Part shown: one piece after another, positions 26,021 to 35,386 of the stretch | Position numbering within the stretch: the first letter of the stretch is position 1 | Layout of the letters: each line of letters starts with the position of its first letter | Source: Candidatus Obscuribacterales bacterium | GTDB lineage: Bacteria > Cyanobacteriota > Vampirovibrionia > Obscuribacterales > Obscuribacteraceae | Length of the DNA stretch: 64,000 nucleotides | Direction of reading: 5' to 3' | NCBI GenBank assembly: GCA_019637435.1 | Contig: JAHBVO010000002.1 | Span: forward strand, 907,519 to 971,518 | Made by a program: the position numbers and the translations under genes | The notes under the pieces: generated by a model | Told to the model about the DNA's origin: nothing | The model's database searches: none | Seen by the model: only the letters and a program-made list of their open reading frames with translations

Positions 26021-27394
26021 ATGTCATACGCCAAGACTGTCGCTGGCCAGAAGTTTGATTTTAGAGACATCAAAGATGTTTTAGCGCGTGCCAATGAGGA
26101 GAAGTCCGGTGATGCGCTGGCTGGCATATCAGCGATGTCTGAACGTGAGCGAGTGGCGGCGAAGGAGGTGCTTGCCGAAATAACGATGGAAGCGCTTCGA
26201 AGAGAGCCGGTCGTGCCACATGACGAAGATGAAGTCACGAAGTTCATCGACGACAACTTAGACGAGGTGCAGTTCGAAAAAATTCGGAGCTGGACTGTTG
26301 CCGAGTTGCGAGATTTTATTCTTGCCGACTCGCCTGATGGAGCCGGTGTTGCAGGCATTCGTTTAGGTTTGACCGGTGAAATGGCATCGGCGGTTTGCAA
26401 ACTTATGTCGAATCTGGACCTTGTTTCTGCTTCGAAAAAAATGCGAGTGGTTGCGACGGCTAACACCACTCTGGGGCTCGAGAGCGTGCTTGGTGCTCGT
26501 TTGCAGCCTAATCATCCGGCTGACGCGGTCGACGGAATATTAGCTTCTTTGTACGAAGGGTTGTCGTTTGGCGTCGGTGACGCGGTCATCGGTATCAACC
26601 CTGCATACGACACGCCGGACATTGTCGCTCGCCTTCTGGAGGCGACTAACAAAGTAATCGACTCTCTAGGTTTGCCTGCGCAGAACTGCATTTTAAGCCA
26701 CGTTACGACTCAAGTGAAAGCGGTCGAGATGGGGGCTCCAGCCGGATTGATTTTTCAGAGTATCGCGGGCTGCCAAAAAGGCAATACCGCATTCGGTATC
26801 GATTTGGAAACTCTCGAGAGAGCGAAGGCTCTCGGTGAGAAGAAATGCTTGAACAAAGGCAAGACCGTGATGTACTTCGAAACCGGTCAGGGGTCGGAAC
26901 TTTCTTCGCGCTCTCATAACGGAGCGGATCAGCTGACATTGGAAGCACGCTGCTATGCGTTGGCAAGACATTTCAATCCTTTTCTCGTCAACGACGTCGT
27001 TGGCTTCATCGGACCGGAATATCTTGCGGACGGCCGACAAATGATTCGAGCCGGTCTGGAAGATCACTTTATGGGTAAGCTGCTTGGAGTGCCGATGGGA
27101 ATAGACGCGTGCTACACGAACCACATGGACGCTGATCAGAACGACCTGGAGAACCTGGCGATCTTGCTCACCGCAGGTGGTGTCAACTATTTTATGGGCG
27201 TGCCGATGGGAGATGATGTGATGTTGTCGTACCAGACGACAAGTTTTCACGACATAGCCGCTCTGCGGCAGTTGCTGCGGTTGAAACCAGCCCCCGAATT
27301 CGAGACGTGGATGGTCGACGTCGGATTGATGCGCGACGGTCGGTTGACCGACAAAGCTGGAGATCCGCTATTTATCAAATCTTTGATCGTGTAG
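26021..27394 (+). CDS. eutB: Ethanolamine ammonia-lyase large subunit EutB
   Basis: 457 aa, TIM-barrel catalytic subunit of the adenosylcobalamin-dependent lyase. Marks: ANEEKSGDALAGISA, LGARLQPNHPADAVDGILAS in register, YEGLSFGVGDAVIGINPAYD, the metal-free substrate pocket region FQSIAGCQKGNTAFGID, YFETGQGSELSSRSHNGADQ and NDVVGFIGPEYLADGRQM, ending NYFMGVPMGDDVMLSYQT. ATG 26021 has AAGGA upstream. Length matches family (about 453 aa). The unusual point is its orientation, divergent from eutC-eutA. No shell-protein, eutD/E/G or transport gene is next to it, so the acetaldehyde may be handled in the cytosol by enzymes encoded elsewhere. Confidence 0.96.
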   Translation: MSYAKTVAGQKFDFRDIKDVLARANEEKSGDALAGISAMSERERVAAKEVLAEITMEALRREPVVPHDEDEVTKFIDDNLDEVQFEKIRSWTVAELRDFILADSPDGAGVAGIRLGLTGEMASAVCKLMSNLDLVSASKKMRVVATANTTLGLESVLGARLQPNHPADAVDGILASLYEGLSFGVGDAVIGINPAYDTPDIVARLLEATNKVIDSLGLPAQNCILSHVTTQVKAVEMGAPAGLIFQSIAGCQKGNTAFGIDLETLERAKALGEKKCLNKGKTVMYFETGQGSELSSRSHNGADQLTLEARCYALARHFNPFLVNDVVGFIGPEYLADGRQMIRAGLEDHFMGKLLGVPMGIDACYTNHMDADQNDLENLAILLTAGGVNYFMGVPMGDDVMLSYQTTSFHDIAALRQLLRLKPAPEFETWMVDVGLMRDGRLTDKAGDPLFIKSLIV

Positions 27395-27406
27395 GTATAA
27401 GACTTG

Positions 27407-29584
27407 TTAGTCTTTCAACAAAAACTCGGAGAGCGCGTTTGCAGTATCCTTGCCTTCGTTGACCGAATCAACCTTTACTTTCCTCGCCGTCAACTTCTGA
27501 ATACCGGCTTTGGTTAAACCTGGGCATTGATGCGCCTCTATTAATCGTAAGCGGGGAAGCTCGTTCAGCCGTTCAAGCGTTTTATCCGTGATGTTTGTCG
27601 TCATCAAGTGAATGGATTCTAAATTCTTCATTTTAGAAACCGCCTCAATGTCGCTATCTTTAAAATCAATCGCATTGAGAGTCAGGCTTATCAGGTTTCT
27701 AAACGTTCCCAGGTGCTTACTCAGTCCTGCTGCTGTGACGCTGGTCTCACCGACGTTCAACAGCTCCAAATCCGGCCATTGCTCGGCGATGACCTTTAAG
27801 CAGTCATCATCGATGGCATCGTCGCCTTCCAGAAATAGATCCTCGAGCTCGGTTCCCTTCAGCGCCTTCAAACCATTGATGCCTACAGATGTGTGCATCA
27901 ACACGAGATAGTTCAAATGCGGCAGTTTTGCCAGGTGTTTCAAACCATCGTCGGTAATGCCCGTGCAGCTCGACAGATCTAATTTCTTTAGTTTACGGAA
28001 ATTTTCTCCTATAACTTTCAACGCGTTATCATCAATGTTCGTTTTAGTAAGCGACAGTACTTTCAGATTCTTGAGCGGCGCGAGCATCGCCACTCCTTCA
28101 GTCGTGATAGGAGTATTTCGCAGCCATACGGAATCGAGAGTCGGTATCCTGCTGATCACTCGCATGGTTTTATCGGTAATTGAAGCTTTGCTGAGGTCCA
28201 GCGCTTTAAGGTTGTTGCACTTTTCAAAATTCTTGACGTCATCGTCATTTAGTATCGCATATGGTACCGAGATGTCTTGCAGTTGCATTTTGCCGATCGA
28301 TTCCCAGCCGGCAGAAGTAATGGAATCTTCTCGTGTTGTCTGAAGGTCTTCGTAGCTGCCTATCTGCAATGCTCTGAGATTTCCCCGCTCCCTATACAGC
28401 AAATCCTCGAGGTCCTGGTCGTATACTGCACTAACGGCAATTGCCTTCATTGAGTTGCGATCTATCATGAAAGCACCTGAGGCGTCTCGGCCTCTTTTGT
28501 TTCTCGCATTTATCACGCCGTCCATCAAATGAGTGCGAGTGATTTTTGTTTTTTTGCTTCCCTTCACATTGACTCTGCTCCACTCCTGGTAGGAGAGGAA
28601 ACCGACTATAGCAACCCCGACCGCTAAACAAGCGGTTAAGATGAGAGAGCTCTTCGAGGGGCGTTTCCGCTTTGCGACAACTTCGCGCGGTCCGGTTTGA
28701 CTGGCAGGAATTTGAACGTTGCTCTTTTCGAGAGCTAAAAAGAGTGCATCTCTGAATTCGCTCATAGTCGAGTAGCGATCATCCGGGTCGATTTCAAGGC
28801 ATTTCGCTACAACGTCCTCGACATGCTCGGGGATATCGACGTCCACGCTCACGTCTGCCATGCGAGGTGCTATAGTCTCGCGCTTTTCCTGCAATATCTG
28901 AAGCATGGTATCGCCTTCGAATGGCAGGCAATTAGTCAACATCCGAAACAACATGCATCCAGCTGCATAGATATCGGTTCTGCGGTCTACGCTGTCTCCG
29001 GAGAATTGCTCGGGGCTCATGTAATACGGCGTGCCAAGTATCGTCCCTGTTCTCGTGACACTGCCGTTGGTGTCGTCAAGTTTAGCGATGCCAAAGTCTA
29101 AAACTTTGATTTTTGCATTGACGAGGTCTTCATCGCAAACAATCACGTTACTCGGTTTCAAGTCTCGGTGTATGACGCCGTTGTTGTGTGCGTGCTCCAT
29201 CCCATCACAGATCTGTGCCATGATGTTGACCGCTGCCGGCAAACTCATCGCTCCGCGTTTGTCGATATACCACGAGAGGCTTTTGCCTTCGCAGTTTTCC
29301 ATGATGATATACGGCTCACCCTTTTCGGAAATTCCGAAGTCCATAAGAGTGACTAGATTAGGATGCTTGAGCTTGCTCGCCACCTTCGCCTCCTGCTGAA
29401 AGCGTATGGCGACTTCCGGTTCAATCTGTCGCTGTTTCAGCAACTTGATAGCAACGTCTTTATCAAGATTGGCGTCGTGCGCCTGAAAAACCGCACCCAT
29501 CGCACCCGAGCCAAGCACACGAAAATCCGAGTACCGCCTCTGCAGTTCCTCCGGTATCGTTAGTTTGTTGGCTTTGCTCTCCAT
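27407..29584 (-). CDS. Ser/Thr protein kinase with transmembrane segment and leucine-rich repeats (copy 2)
   Basis: 725 aa. Hanks-type kinase (residues about 15-290): LGSGAMGAVFQAHD glycine loop, Lys in KDVAIKLL, HRDLKPSNVIV, DFGIAKLDD, and GTPYYMSPEQFSGDSVD at the activation-segment end, with all catalytic residues retained. A basic linker leads to a membrane helix (LILTACLAVGVAIVGFL, about residues 316-332). The remaining 390 residues hold a long run of leucine-rich repeats of about 24 residues (LKVLSLTKTNIDDNALKVIG, LKKLDLSSCTGITDDGLKHLA in register). It has the longest repeat region of the three related genes here. It converges on eutB with 12 bases between stops. Confidence 0.91.
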   Translation of the reverse strand: MESKANKLTIPEELQRRYSDFRVLGSGAMGAVFQAHDANLDKDVAIKLLKQRQIEPEVAIRFQQEAKVASKLKHPNLVTLMDFGISEKGEPYIIMENCEGKSLSWYIDKRGAMSLPAAVNIMAQICDGMEHAHNNGVIHRDLKPSNVIVCDEDLVNAKIKVLDFGIAKLDDTNGSVTRTGTILGTPYYMSPEQFSGDSVDRRTDIYAAGCMLFRMLTNCLPFEGDTMLQILQEKRETIAPRMADVSVDVDIPEHVEDVVAKCLEIDPDDRYSTMSEFRDALFLALEKSNVQIPASQTGPREVVAKRKRPSKSSLILTACLAVGVAIVGFLSYQEWSRVNVKGSKKTKITRTHLMDGVINARNKRGRDASGAFMIDRNSMKAIAVSAVYDQDLEDLLYRERGNLRALQIGSYEDLQTTREDSITSAGWESIGKMQLQDISVPYAILNDDDVKNFEKCNNLKALDLSKASITDKTMRVISRIPTLDSVWLRNTPITTEGVAMLAPLKNLKVLSLTKTNIDDNALKVIGENFRKLKKLDLSSCTGITDDGLKHLAKLPHLNYLVLMHTSVGINGLKALKGTELEDLFLEGDDAIDDDCLKVIAEQWPDLELLNVGETSVTAAGLSKHLGTFRNLISLTLNAIDFKDSDIEAVSKMKNLESIHLMTTNITDKTLERLNELPRLRLIEAHQCPGLTKAGIQKLTARKVKVDSVNEGKDTANALSEFLLKD

Positions 29585-29655
29585 CCTGCCCGTGCGAGTT
29601 CGTGTAACTCAATCTACCCTCAGGGCGAGGCTATCGAAACCTTATATAAATTAAG

Positions 29656-30819
29656 CTAGCTCATCCATTTCAGGAATGAGTCCTTCACCGGATTAACAAA
29701 CGGTCTGCCGGTTCGCGCTGCTTCGTTCCACGCCTTTTTCAATTCAAAATACCAGCGCCCGGGAGTTCCAGCATCTCGAATCGTCATCACCAGCTTGGGG
29801 TTATGGGCCAGGCACTTCTGTTGCATTTCAGCCATGTCTTTATCCTGGCTCAAGAATGTTCTAACGAAGTACTGAACAATTGGTACCACTAGTGGTGCGA
29901 TGCCTGGAACTGTTTTGATCCAGTATGTGGTGTGATTCAGCTCCGTGGTTTTGTCATCGATCGGTGTCAGGCAGGTCATCCCTGAAATCATCGTTCGACC
30001 GCCGTACATAATTCGCTCAATACGGCAAGCCGGAAGTCGAAATCCGATTTCGTCCTCGATCATGTCTCCGATCGCTTTGTAAACCATCGAGTGTTTCGAC
30101 GGTTTGTGCTTCACAATCGTCCAGCCCGTCTGGTCCGGCACATAATGCTTGAGTTTCTCGCGCATGTTCTTGCTACTGCGCCACCACCAGGATTTATGTA
30201 CAAATGGCACATGGGCTGTATCGATCAAGGCGACCGCGTTATAGTCGATGTGGTTTGGCAGGACTAGCGTCGTGGTTGTTTTTTCAAAACGACTGAGGTC
30301 TTCGATATCATACGCGCGGGGGACATCCGGGGGACTATCCGGTTGATTTCCGAAGTAAACCCAGATGTTTCCCTGGACTTCGCGACACGGATAGGTCTTG
30401 GTTTTTATCCCGCAGACCTTCATGCACTGACCGCTAACCAGGGATGGAATTGCCGTGCAAGAACCTTCGGAGTTGAAACGCCAACCGTGGAAAGTGCATT
30501 CCACTTCATTTCCGTCGAACCGACCTGCCGAAAGTGGAACTGCCTGGTGGGGGCAAATGTCTTCCATCGCAAAGACTTGACCGTCATTGCGACGTCCCAC
30601 GAGAACCATTTTTCCGAGCATCGTCTTGCCGACCATGGCGCCGCGCTTTAGCTTGGCTCCAGCCACAGCGAAATACCACATGTGGTCGCAAAAAATACTT
30701 CCGACTCCTGTTCCATGAGGAAGGTTAGCAGGAGAATCCGACTGACTCTGCGCTTCAGTATTTTCTGAAACGGCGTGAGCGGGTGCTAAGTCTGGCGTCG
30801 TCAACAAGGGTCTCTCCAC
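29656..30819 (-). CDS. Rieske-type ring-hydroxylating oxygenase, catalytic subunit
   Basis: 387 aa from GTG 30819; TTG 30804 has GGAGAG at good spacing and may be the true start. The Rieske 2Fe-2S ligands are present as CPH in MEDICPHQAVPLSAGRF and CxxH in VECTFHGWRFN. The mononuclear iron facial triad is suggested by ALIDTAHVPFVHKSWW (D-x-x-H-x4-H). The arrangement (Rieske domain at residues about 45-150, catalytic domain after) and single-subunit form resemble the VanA/PaO/cholesterol-desaturase-like oxygenases. No reductase gene lies nearby, so electrons must come from a housekeeping ferredoxin. Substrate unknown. No membrane segment except a weak hydrophobic stretch near VPGIAPLVVPIVQYFV. 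Confidence 0.88.
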   Translation of the reverse strand: MERPLLTTPDLAPAHAVSENTEAQSQSDSPANLPHGTGVGSIFCDHMWYFAVAGAKLKRGAMVGKTMLGKMVLVGRRNDGQVFAMEDICPHQAVPLSAGRFDGNEVECTFHGWRFNSEGSCTAIPSLVSGQCMKVCGIKTKTYPCREVQGNIWVYFGNQPDSPPDVPRAYDIEDLSRFEKTTTTLVLPNHIDYNAVALIDTAHVPFVHKSWWWRSSKNMREKLKHYVPDQTGWTIVKHKPSKHSMVYKAIGDMIEDEIGFRLPACRIERIMYGGRTMISGMTCLTPIDDKTTELNHTTYWIKTVPGIAPLVVPIVQYFVRTFLSQDKDMAEMQQKCLAHNPKLVMTIRDAGTPGRWYFELKKAWNEAARTGRPFVNPVKDSFLKWMS

Positions 30820-31022
30820 TTACTTATTAATAGGTGATTCTTTCGGCTACCTTACCAAATTTCTGGTCGCCGATTGGCTAAGTTTTTTTCAACGAAGTCA
30901 AGACTGTAAGTCGGCGTCTGTGAGCCAAAAGTGGAGTCCTGTGAAAGGAAGAAGTTGCGGAAAACTTTTTACTCCAGGCGGGGAGAAATTAACTGTGGTT
31001 TATTTGCGCTTGCCGTTCTCTG

Positions 31023-32228
31023 CTAACCCCTGGAGTTGCCATTTCCAAATTGAATCTCTGGCGCTTTCAGCTCAACTACATCGGCATACGAAGAGGTTTG
31101 TTCCATCCATTCGTCCACGCCTTGCTGCAATTCGTCGCGTTTCGTCGAGGGGGACACTCGCAATGTCCTGAAGCCTTTATCGGTATGTTCGAAGACCACC
31201 GCGAACGGTCCAGCTTGCCAGAGTTCGTACCAGTATGTGCCCGAGCCGTCCTTGTATGATGCTCGCGCGCCCCGTAAAAACTCCTTTGGATTAATGAATG
31301 TGAAAACCGCTTCCGCCAACGATTCCTTGCCAAAGTCCAGCATCCATTTACTGAAGTCGGTTTCGTGCGTCACCAGAAACGACATTATGTCGTCTGCCGA
31401 ACTCGCCTTCAGGTGAGGTCCAGCAACGATTACCGGTAGTGTAATTGAATCTGATTCGATGTTCTGATAGGTGATCCAAGAGGAACGACTCAGATCTACG
31501 CCGAGCCCGCAGCGTTGGATAATGTTCGCCCAGGTGACTTGCATCGCCAGATTCGAGACCTTGTCGAACGAAATAAACAGTCCTCTGGTTGGTTCTAAAT
31601 ACGGTACCAGATTGGTAAGCTGAATCATTTCCTTCAATTTGGGTTTGGTCGTCAAAAGGTCATATGCAGAAACGTCAGAGTCCGCTTCCGAGGCGGAGGG
31701 ACCCAGGGAGGCAACGCTTAAAATCAGATCAGCGCTTCCCTTTTCAATCGGAAGACTAAGATCGAACGAATCGCCAACGACGAATTCGGCGTTGCTTACT
31801 CCTAGTAGTTTCGACAGTTCCTTTGCGCAAGCAACTCCATTTTCCGATATATCAAACCCGAGTACCTTTGCGTTTGGAAACCGCTTTGCATAGAAACAAG
31901 TGAGGATGCCATTTCCACAACCGACGTCCACGATCTGTTTGGGTTCATCAAATGTGTTCGTGATGGAAGTAAACCAGCTCAAATAGCTGCGATACAGATC
32001 CCAGCGCAGCGATGAGAAGTCGGTGCTGATGGCGGGGCTTTGAAAAATGTCCTGGTAAAAGCCGTTTTCATCGCCCTGCTCGAGTTTCACATAAGAGCTT
32101 TCCAACTCGCTGACTTGCGATTTTGAGTAGCGCGTGTCCAGATACGACCAGAACTGATTTGTGTTGCGGTGAGGCTTGAGCCCGGCTTCCGTCAGATATG
32201 ATTCTATGTCGGTGATTCTACCTGGCAT
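31023..32228 (-). CDS. Class I SAM-dependent methyltransferase
   Basis: 401 aa from ATG 32228, with GAGGAAGG upstream. Rossmann methyltransferase core: motif I IVDVGCGNGILTCFYA (about residue 97), acidic end of strand 2 in KVLGFDISENGVA, motif II FVVGDSFDLSLP and post-motif ADLILSVASLG. The N-terminal 95 residues are helical (FWSYLDTRYSKSQVSELESSYVKLEQ), and the C-terminal 150 residues are an additional domain with WYELWQAGPFAVVFEHTD. Substrate not predictable; it could act on a small molecule or protein. The Rieske oxygenase follows downstream on the same strand after 203 bases. Confidence 0.88.
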   Translation of the reverse strand: MPGRITDIESYLTEAGLKPHRNTNQFWSYLDTRYSKSQVSELESSYVKLEQGDENGFYQDIFQSPAISTDFSSLRWDLYRSYLSWFTSITNTFDEPKQIVDVGCGNGILTCFYAKRFPNAKVLGFDISENGVACAKELSKLLGVSNAEFVVGDSFDLSLPIEKGSADLILSVASLGPSASEADSDVSAYDLLTTKPKLKEMIQLTNLVPYLEPTRGLFISFDKVSNLAMQVTWANIIQRCGLGVDLSRSSWITYQNIESDSITLPVIVAGPHLKASSADDIMSFLVTHETDFSKWMLDFGKESLAEAVFTFINPKEFLRGARASYKDGSGTYWYELWQAGPFAVVFEHTDKGFRTLRVSPSTKRDELQQGVDEWMEQTSSYADVVELKAPEIQFGNGNSRG

Positions 32229-32348
32229 TTGCCTTCCTCAATTGACCGCAGAGAAATTCTAAAGGATTGTGTGGACTGATGCCAGTCTGGGAAAGATTAC
32301 TGTGACGGCTTCTTGCCGACACTAAATTCCTCGAAAAGCGGCGCGCCA

Positions 32349-34298
32349 ATGCAATCCCAAAATGACGATCAGCTGCGTCTTTCCAAGTATTTAGGCGATC
32401 GCTATCACGAACTGTTCAAAGTTGGTGAGGGGGGCATGGGCGTGGTTTATCGCGCATATGACCGTAACCTCGACCGTCTGGTGGCGATCAAGGTCTTGCG
32501 GCCGGCAGGCTCGGCCGAACTGGTGCGCAGATTTCAGCAAGAGGCGCGAGCAGCAGCAAAGCTGAAGCACGACAACGCGATTCGCGAACTCGACTGCGGT
32601 GTGCTGCCGGACAATGGACTTTATATCGTGATGGAATTTCTCGACGGCATCAGTCTTGAGAAGCTGGTGTTGGCGCGCGGAAAACTTTCGACGAAACAGG
32701 CGTTGCCAATTTTTATGCAGATCGTGGCCGGTATGGAGCATGCCCACGGCATCGGCCTGCTACATCGCGACCTGAAGCCGAGCAACATCATATTAATCGA
32801 GATGCCTCCAGCTCCTCCGGTAGCGAAAATAGTAGACTTTGGATTGGCGATTGCGACCGATAGTATTGACGATACGACAAGCAACACGTTCAGCGGTTCG
32901 CCACTATATATGGCACCAGAGGCGAGCGAGTCGCGGCTGGTGGGAGAGCGGTCGGATATTTATTCGCTCGGCTGTTTGATGATGTATTGCCTGACTGCGG
33001 CGCCTCCATTCAATCGCAAGTCAATTCTGGAAATAATCCTTGACCATCGTGAAACGCCGCCTCCCACGCTCAGTGAGCGCCTGCCATCGGGTGCAGTGAA
33101 CGCAGACTTGGATCGGATAATTGCAAAATGTTTGAACAAGAATCCGGATGACCGATATCAGTCCATGCATGAGCTCTACACTGCTCTCTCGGCTGTTAAG
33201 ATTGAATCTCCTGCCGAAGCAGAGACCGAGTTGTTTGAAAAACTCGTGGTTTCGACTCCGGAATCGCCCGCGCCCAGGGGCCGTAGAGGTCTGATATGGA
33301 CTGCCTTGATACTTTTGATTCTCTGCGCGGGTGGTTATGCGGCTGTATGTAACATCAACGATGCCGCCAAGATTGATTCCACGCCTGAATTGTCTAAAGA
33401 GGTGAGTGCAAAAAAGGAGAGGGCAATTCATGATTCGCTGGTCAACGACCTCTTCGAGCATAAATTTGCTGAGCGCCTCTTCAACGGAGGTAAGTGGATT
33501 TATAACCAACCGCCCATCGAAGAGTCCGATTTCAAGGAGCTTGCTGAACGGAAGGATATAGACAGGCTCTGGATTCACGAAAGTGATGTGAACGGAACCG
33601 GTCTCAAATATCTTGCGAAAAACAGAATCGGTTCGCTTGCGTTTGTCGATTGTGCCATTGATGCCGCCGGCATTGAAGAAATCGCCAAGTTCAAAACGAT
33701 TGTCATTCTTCGATTGATTCGAGCGCCTTTTTTAACTGATGCCTCTCTATTGCCGCTTCCAGCGGCGCTTAACTTGCATACCTTTTACTTGAGTGAGTGT
33801 TCTCAGTTGACCCCTGATTCAGTGAGGACGGTCGCGCGATTTAGAGGTCTTCGAAAATTATCTCTAAAGGACATGAAACAGTACGATTCAACTGCGCTTG
33901 AGCAGCTTGCGGCATTGCGAAATCTGGAAATTCTGTGTATAAGTGGCACCGCTATTGATACCAGCGGGTTTCACTTCCTGCGTAAGCTGAAACATTTGAA
34001 TGCGCTCGATGTTGGCAGAACCAGCCTGACAGATGCGAACATAGATGATATCGCTCTACCAGCCATGGAAGCACTGAGCGTTCGGGAAACGGATGTCACT
34101 CTTGCCGGTTTAACGAAGTTGAAACGGTGCAAAAAACTTCGATTGCTGGATGTGAGAGACTGCAAAAACATAGGTGCCAATGAGGTTTATAAGCTTCAAT
34201 CGGAATTACCTGACGTCGCTATCGTTAACAGGTACAGAACTACGCTGTCATTCCCTTCCTATGAAGACGACCTTCTTATGTGGGTCTCTCCACACTAG
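32349..34298 (+). CDS. Ser/Thr protein kinase with transmembrane segment and leucine-rich repeats (copy 3)
   Basis: 649 aa from ATG 32349; TTG 32313 would add 12 residues and neither start has a strong ribosome-binding site. Kinase domain intact: KVGEGGMGVVYRAYDRN, Lys in LVAIKVLRP, HRDLKPSNIIL, DFGLAIATD, and GSPLYMAPEASESRLVGERSD. Membrane helix at about residues 315-335 (LIWTALILLILCAGGYAAV). The rest carries leucine-rich repeats, fewer and more divergent than in copies 1 and 2 (LKHLNALDVGRTSLTDANID, LEILCISGTAIDTSGFHFL). The gene is divergent from the methyltransferase. Confidence 0.9.
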   Translation: MQSQNDDQLRLSKYLGDRYHELFKVGEGGMGVVYRAYDRNLDRLVAIKVLRPAGSAELVRRFQQEARAAAKLKHDNAIRELDCGVLPDNGLYIVMEFLDGISLEKLVLARGKLSTKQALPIFMQIVAGMEHAHGIGLLHRDLKPSNIILIEMPPAPPVAKIVDFGLAIATDSIDDTTSNTFSGSPLYMAPEASESRLVGERSDIYSLGCLMMYCLTAAPPFNRKSILEIILDHRETPPPTLSERLPSGAVNADLDRIIAKCLNKNPDDRYQSMHELYTALSAVKIESPAEAETELFEKLVVSTPESPAPRGRRGLIWTALILLILCAGGYAAVCNINDAAKIDSTPELSKEVSAKKERAIHDSLVNDLFEHKFAERLFNGGKWIYNQPPIEESDFKELAERKDIDRLWIHESDVNGTGLKYLAKNRIGSLAFVDCAIDAAGIEEIAKFKTIVILRLIRAPFLTDASLLPLPAALNLHTFYLSECSQLTPDSVRTVARFRGLRKLSLKDMKQYDSTALEQLAALRNLEILCISGTAIDTSGFHFLRKLKHLNALDVGRTSLTDANIDDIALPAMEALSVRETDVTLAGLTKLKRCKKLRLLDVRDCKNIGANEVYKLQSELPDVAIVNRYRTTLSFPSYEDDLLMWVSPH

Positions 34299-34327
34299 AT
34301 GGCAGGCTGTGATCCAAGTCGCGATGA

Positions 34328-35083
34328 TTAGTGTTTGTCGCTAGTAATTTTCTTTTTGCCGCGCAGCTCATCATAATTTTCCATAATCAGCTCTTGAACG
34401 TGCTTACGCATCAAGCCGGAACTGCGGTCGAACTCGTCAGGGTGAACAGGCTTCAAAACACGCACAACAATGTCAGATTTGAAGTTCAAAGCTTTTGAAT
34501 CTTTCGGGAAAATCTCGTACGTTCCTTTTACGATAATCGGTACAACAGGCACATTGCAGTCGACCGCGAGCCTGAACGCACCATCTCGAAAGTGGTGTAT
34601 CTCACCGTCTTCGCTACGTGTACCTTCTGGAAAGAGCATGATCGATGCGCCGCGGTTCAGCCACATCTTGCAGGTCGTCATCATCTCTTTAATGCTCTTC
34701 AAGTCACCGCGCTTGATCTCGACATATTGGTTGAGTCGCATGTTCAAGCCGACGAACGGGACGTTAAATATGGTTTCCTTCGATACCCATTTGAACGGTT
34801 TGTACAAGCCGTACAAGACCCAGATGTCCCAGAAGGAGGTGTGGTTTGCTACCAGCACATATGTTTTACTCGGATCGATATTTTCCCGCCCTTCGTAGCG
34901 AATGCGCCACCATGGGTTCGAGTAAATGTAAATCATCGCCCAGAAGGACGCGTAGTAGTGGAGGATTCGTCGATTAGGATCGAATGGAGCAGTGAAGAAA
35001 CAGACTAGCGCTGCAATGCTGACCATAAACAGGCTGGTGCTGAAAAAGTAGATGCCGAAGATGATTGTGTTGAGCCGACCCAA
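34328..35083 (-). CDS. plsC: 1-acyl-sn-glycerol-3-phosphate acyltransferase
   Basis: 251 aa from TTG 35083. Lysophosphatidic acid acyltransferase that makes phosphatidic acid in membrane phospholipid synthesis. Motif I HX4D is in VANHTSFWDIWVL (about residue 78), motif II region FKWVSKETIFNVPFVGLNM, motif III with LFPEGTRSEDGE, and motif IV VPVVPIIVKGTYEI. An N-terminal hydrophobic segment (TIIFGIYFFSTSLFMVSIAALV) gives membrane attachment. Length is typical. The stop lies 29 bases from the convergent kinase gene. Confidence 0.93.
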   Translation of the reverse strand: MGRLNTIIFGIYFFSTSLFMVSIAALVCFFTAPFDPNRRILHYYASFWAMIYIYSNPWWRIRYEGRENIDPSKTYVLVANHTSFWDIWVLYGLYKPFKWVSKETIFNVPFVGLNMRLNQYVEIKRGDLKSIKEMMTTCKMWLNRGASIMLFPEGTRSEDGEIHHFRDGAFRLAVDCNVPVVPIIVKGTYEIFPKDSKALNFKSDIVVRVLKPVHPDEFDRSSGLMRKHVQELIMENYDELRGKKKITSDKH

Positions 35084-35386
35084 TGTTGTTTACAACTCCG
35101 ATGCTGCCAATAATATAATAGCAAGCTCGAATCTGGGTCTCCTGCCGTTTCTCTAAGGAAACAGAAATCGCTCTGACTTGCGACTATTGCGCCTTCTGAA
35201 CAATTCGCAACGATCCGAATTCTCTGGCGCGTTTCGCCTTTTGTCGAAACGTTCCTAACTGAAGCTAAGTATTTTCCGGGCCTGTTTCTGACTGTCGGCA
35301 AAATAACTCCTGCGAAGATAGTCCTTCTGGACAAACGCCCCGTCCGTGATACCATGAGGTGATATCAGGGGTGGTGTCTGATAAAG
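35084..35386. other. Intergenic region between plsC and an exported-protein gene (divergent starts)
   Basis: No gene seen. It contains a perfect 7-bp inverted repeat CGTTTCG/CGAAACG (35230-35251, 8-base loop) without a T-run, and an AT-rich stretch (TAATATAAT near 35110) that could carry a -10 element. No confident -35 match. Confidence 0.4.

Noticed and set aside
27399-27414. AAGACT/AGTCTT hairpin as terminator between eutB and the kinase
   Set aside because: Short AT-rich stem with only three T after it; too weak to call.
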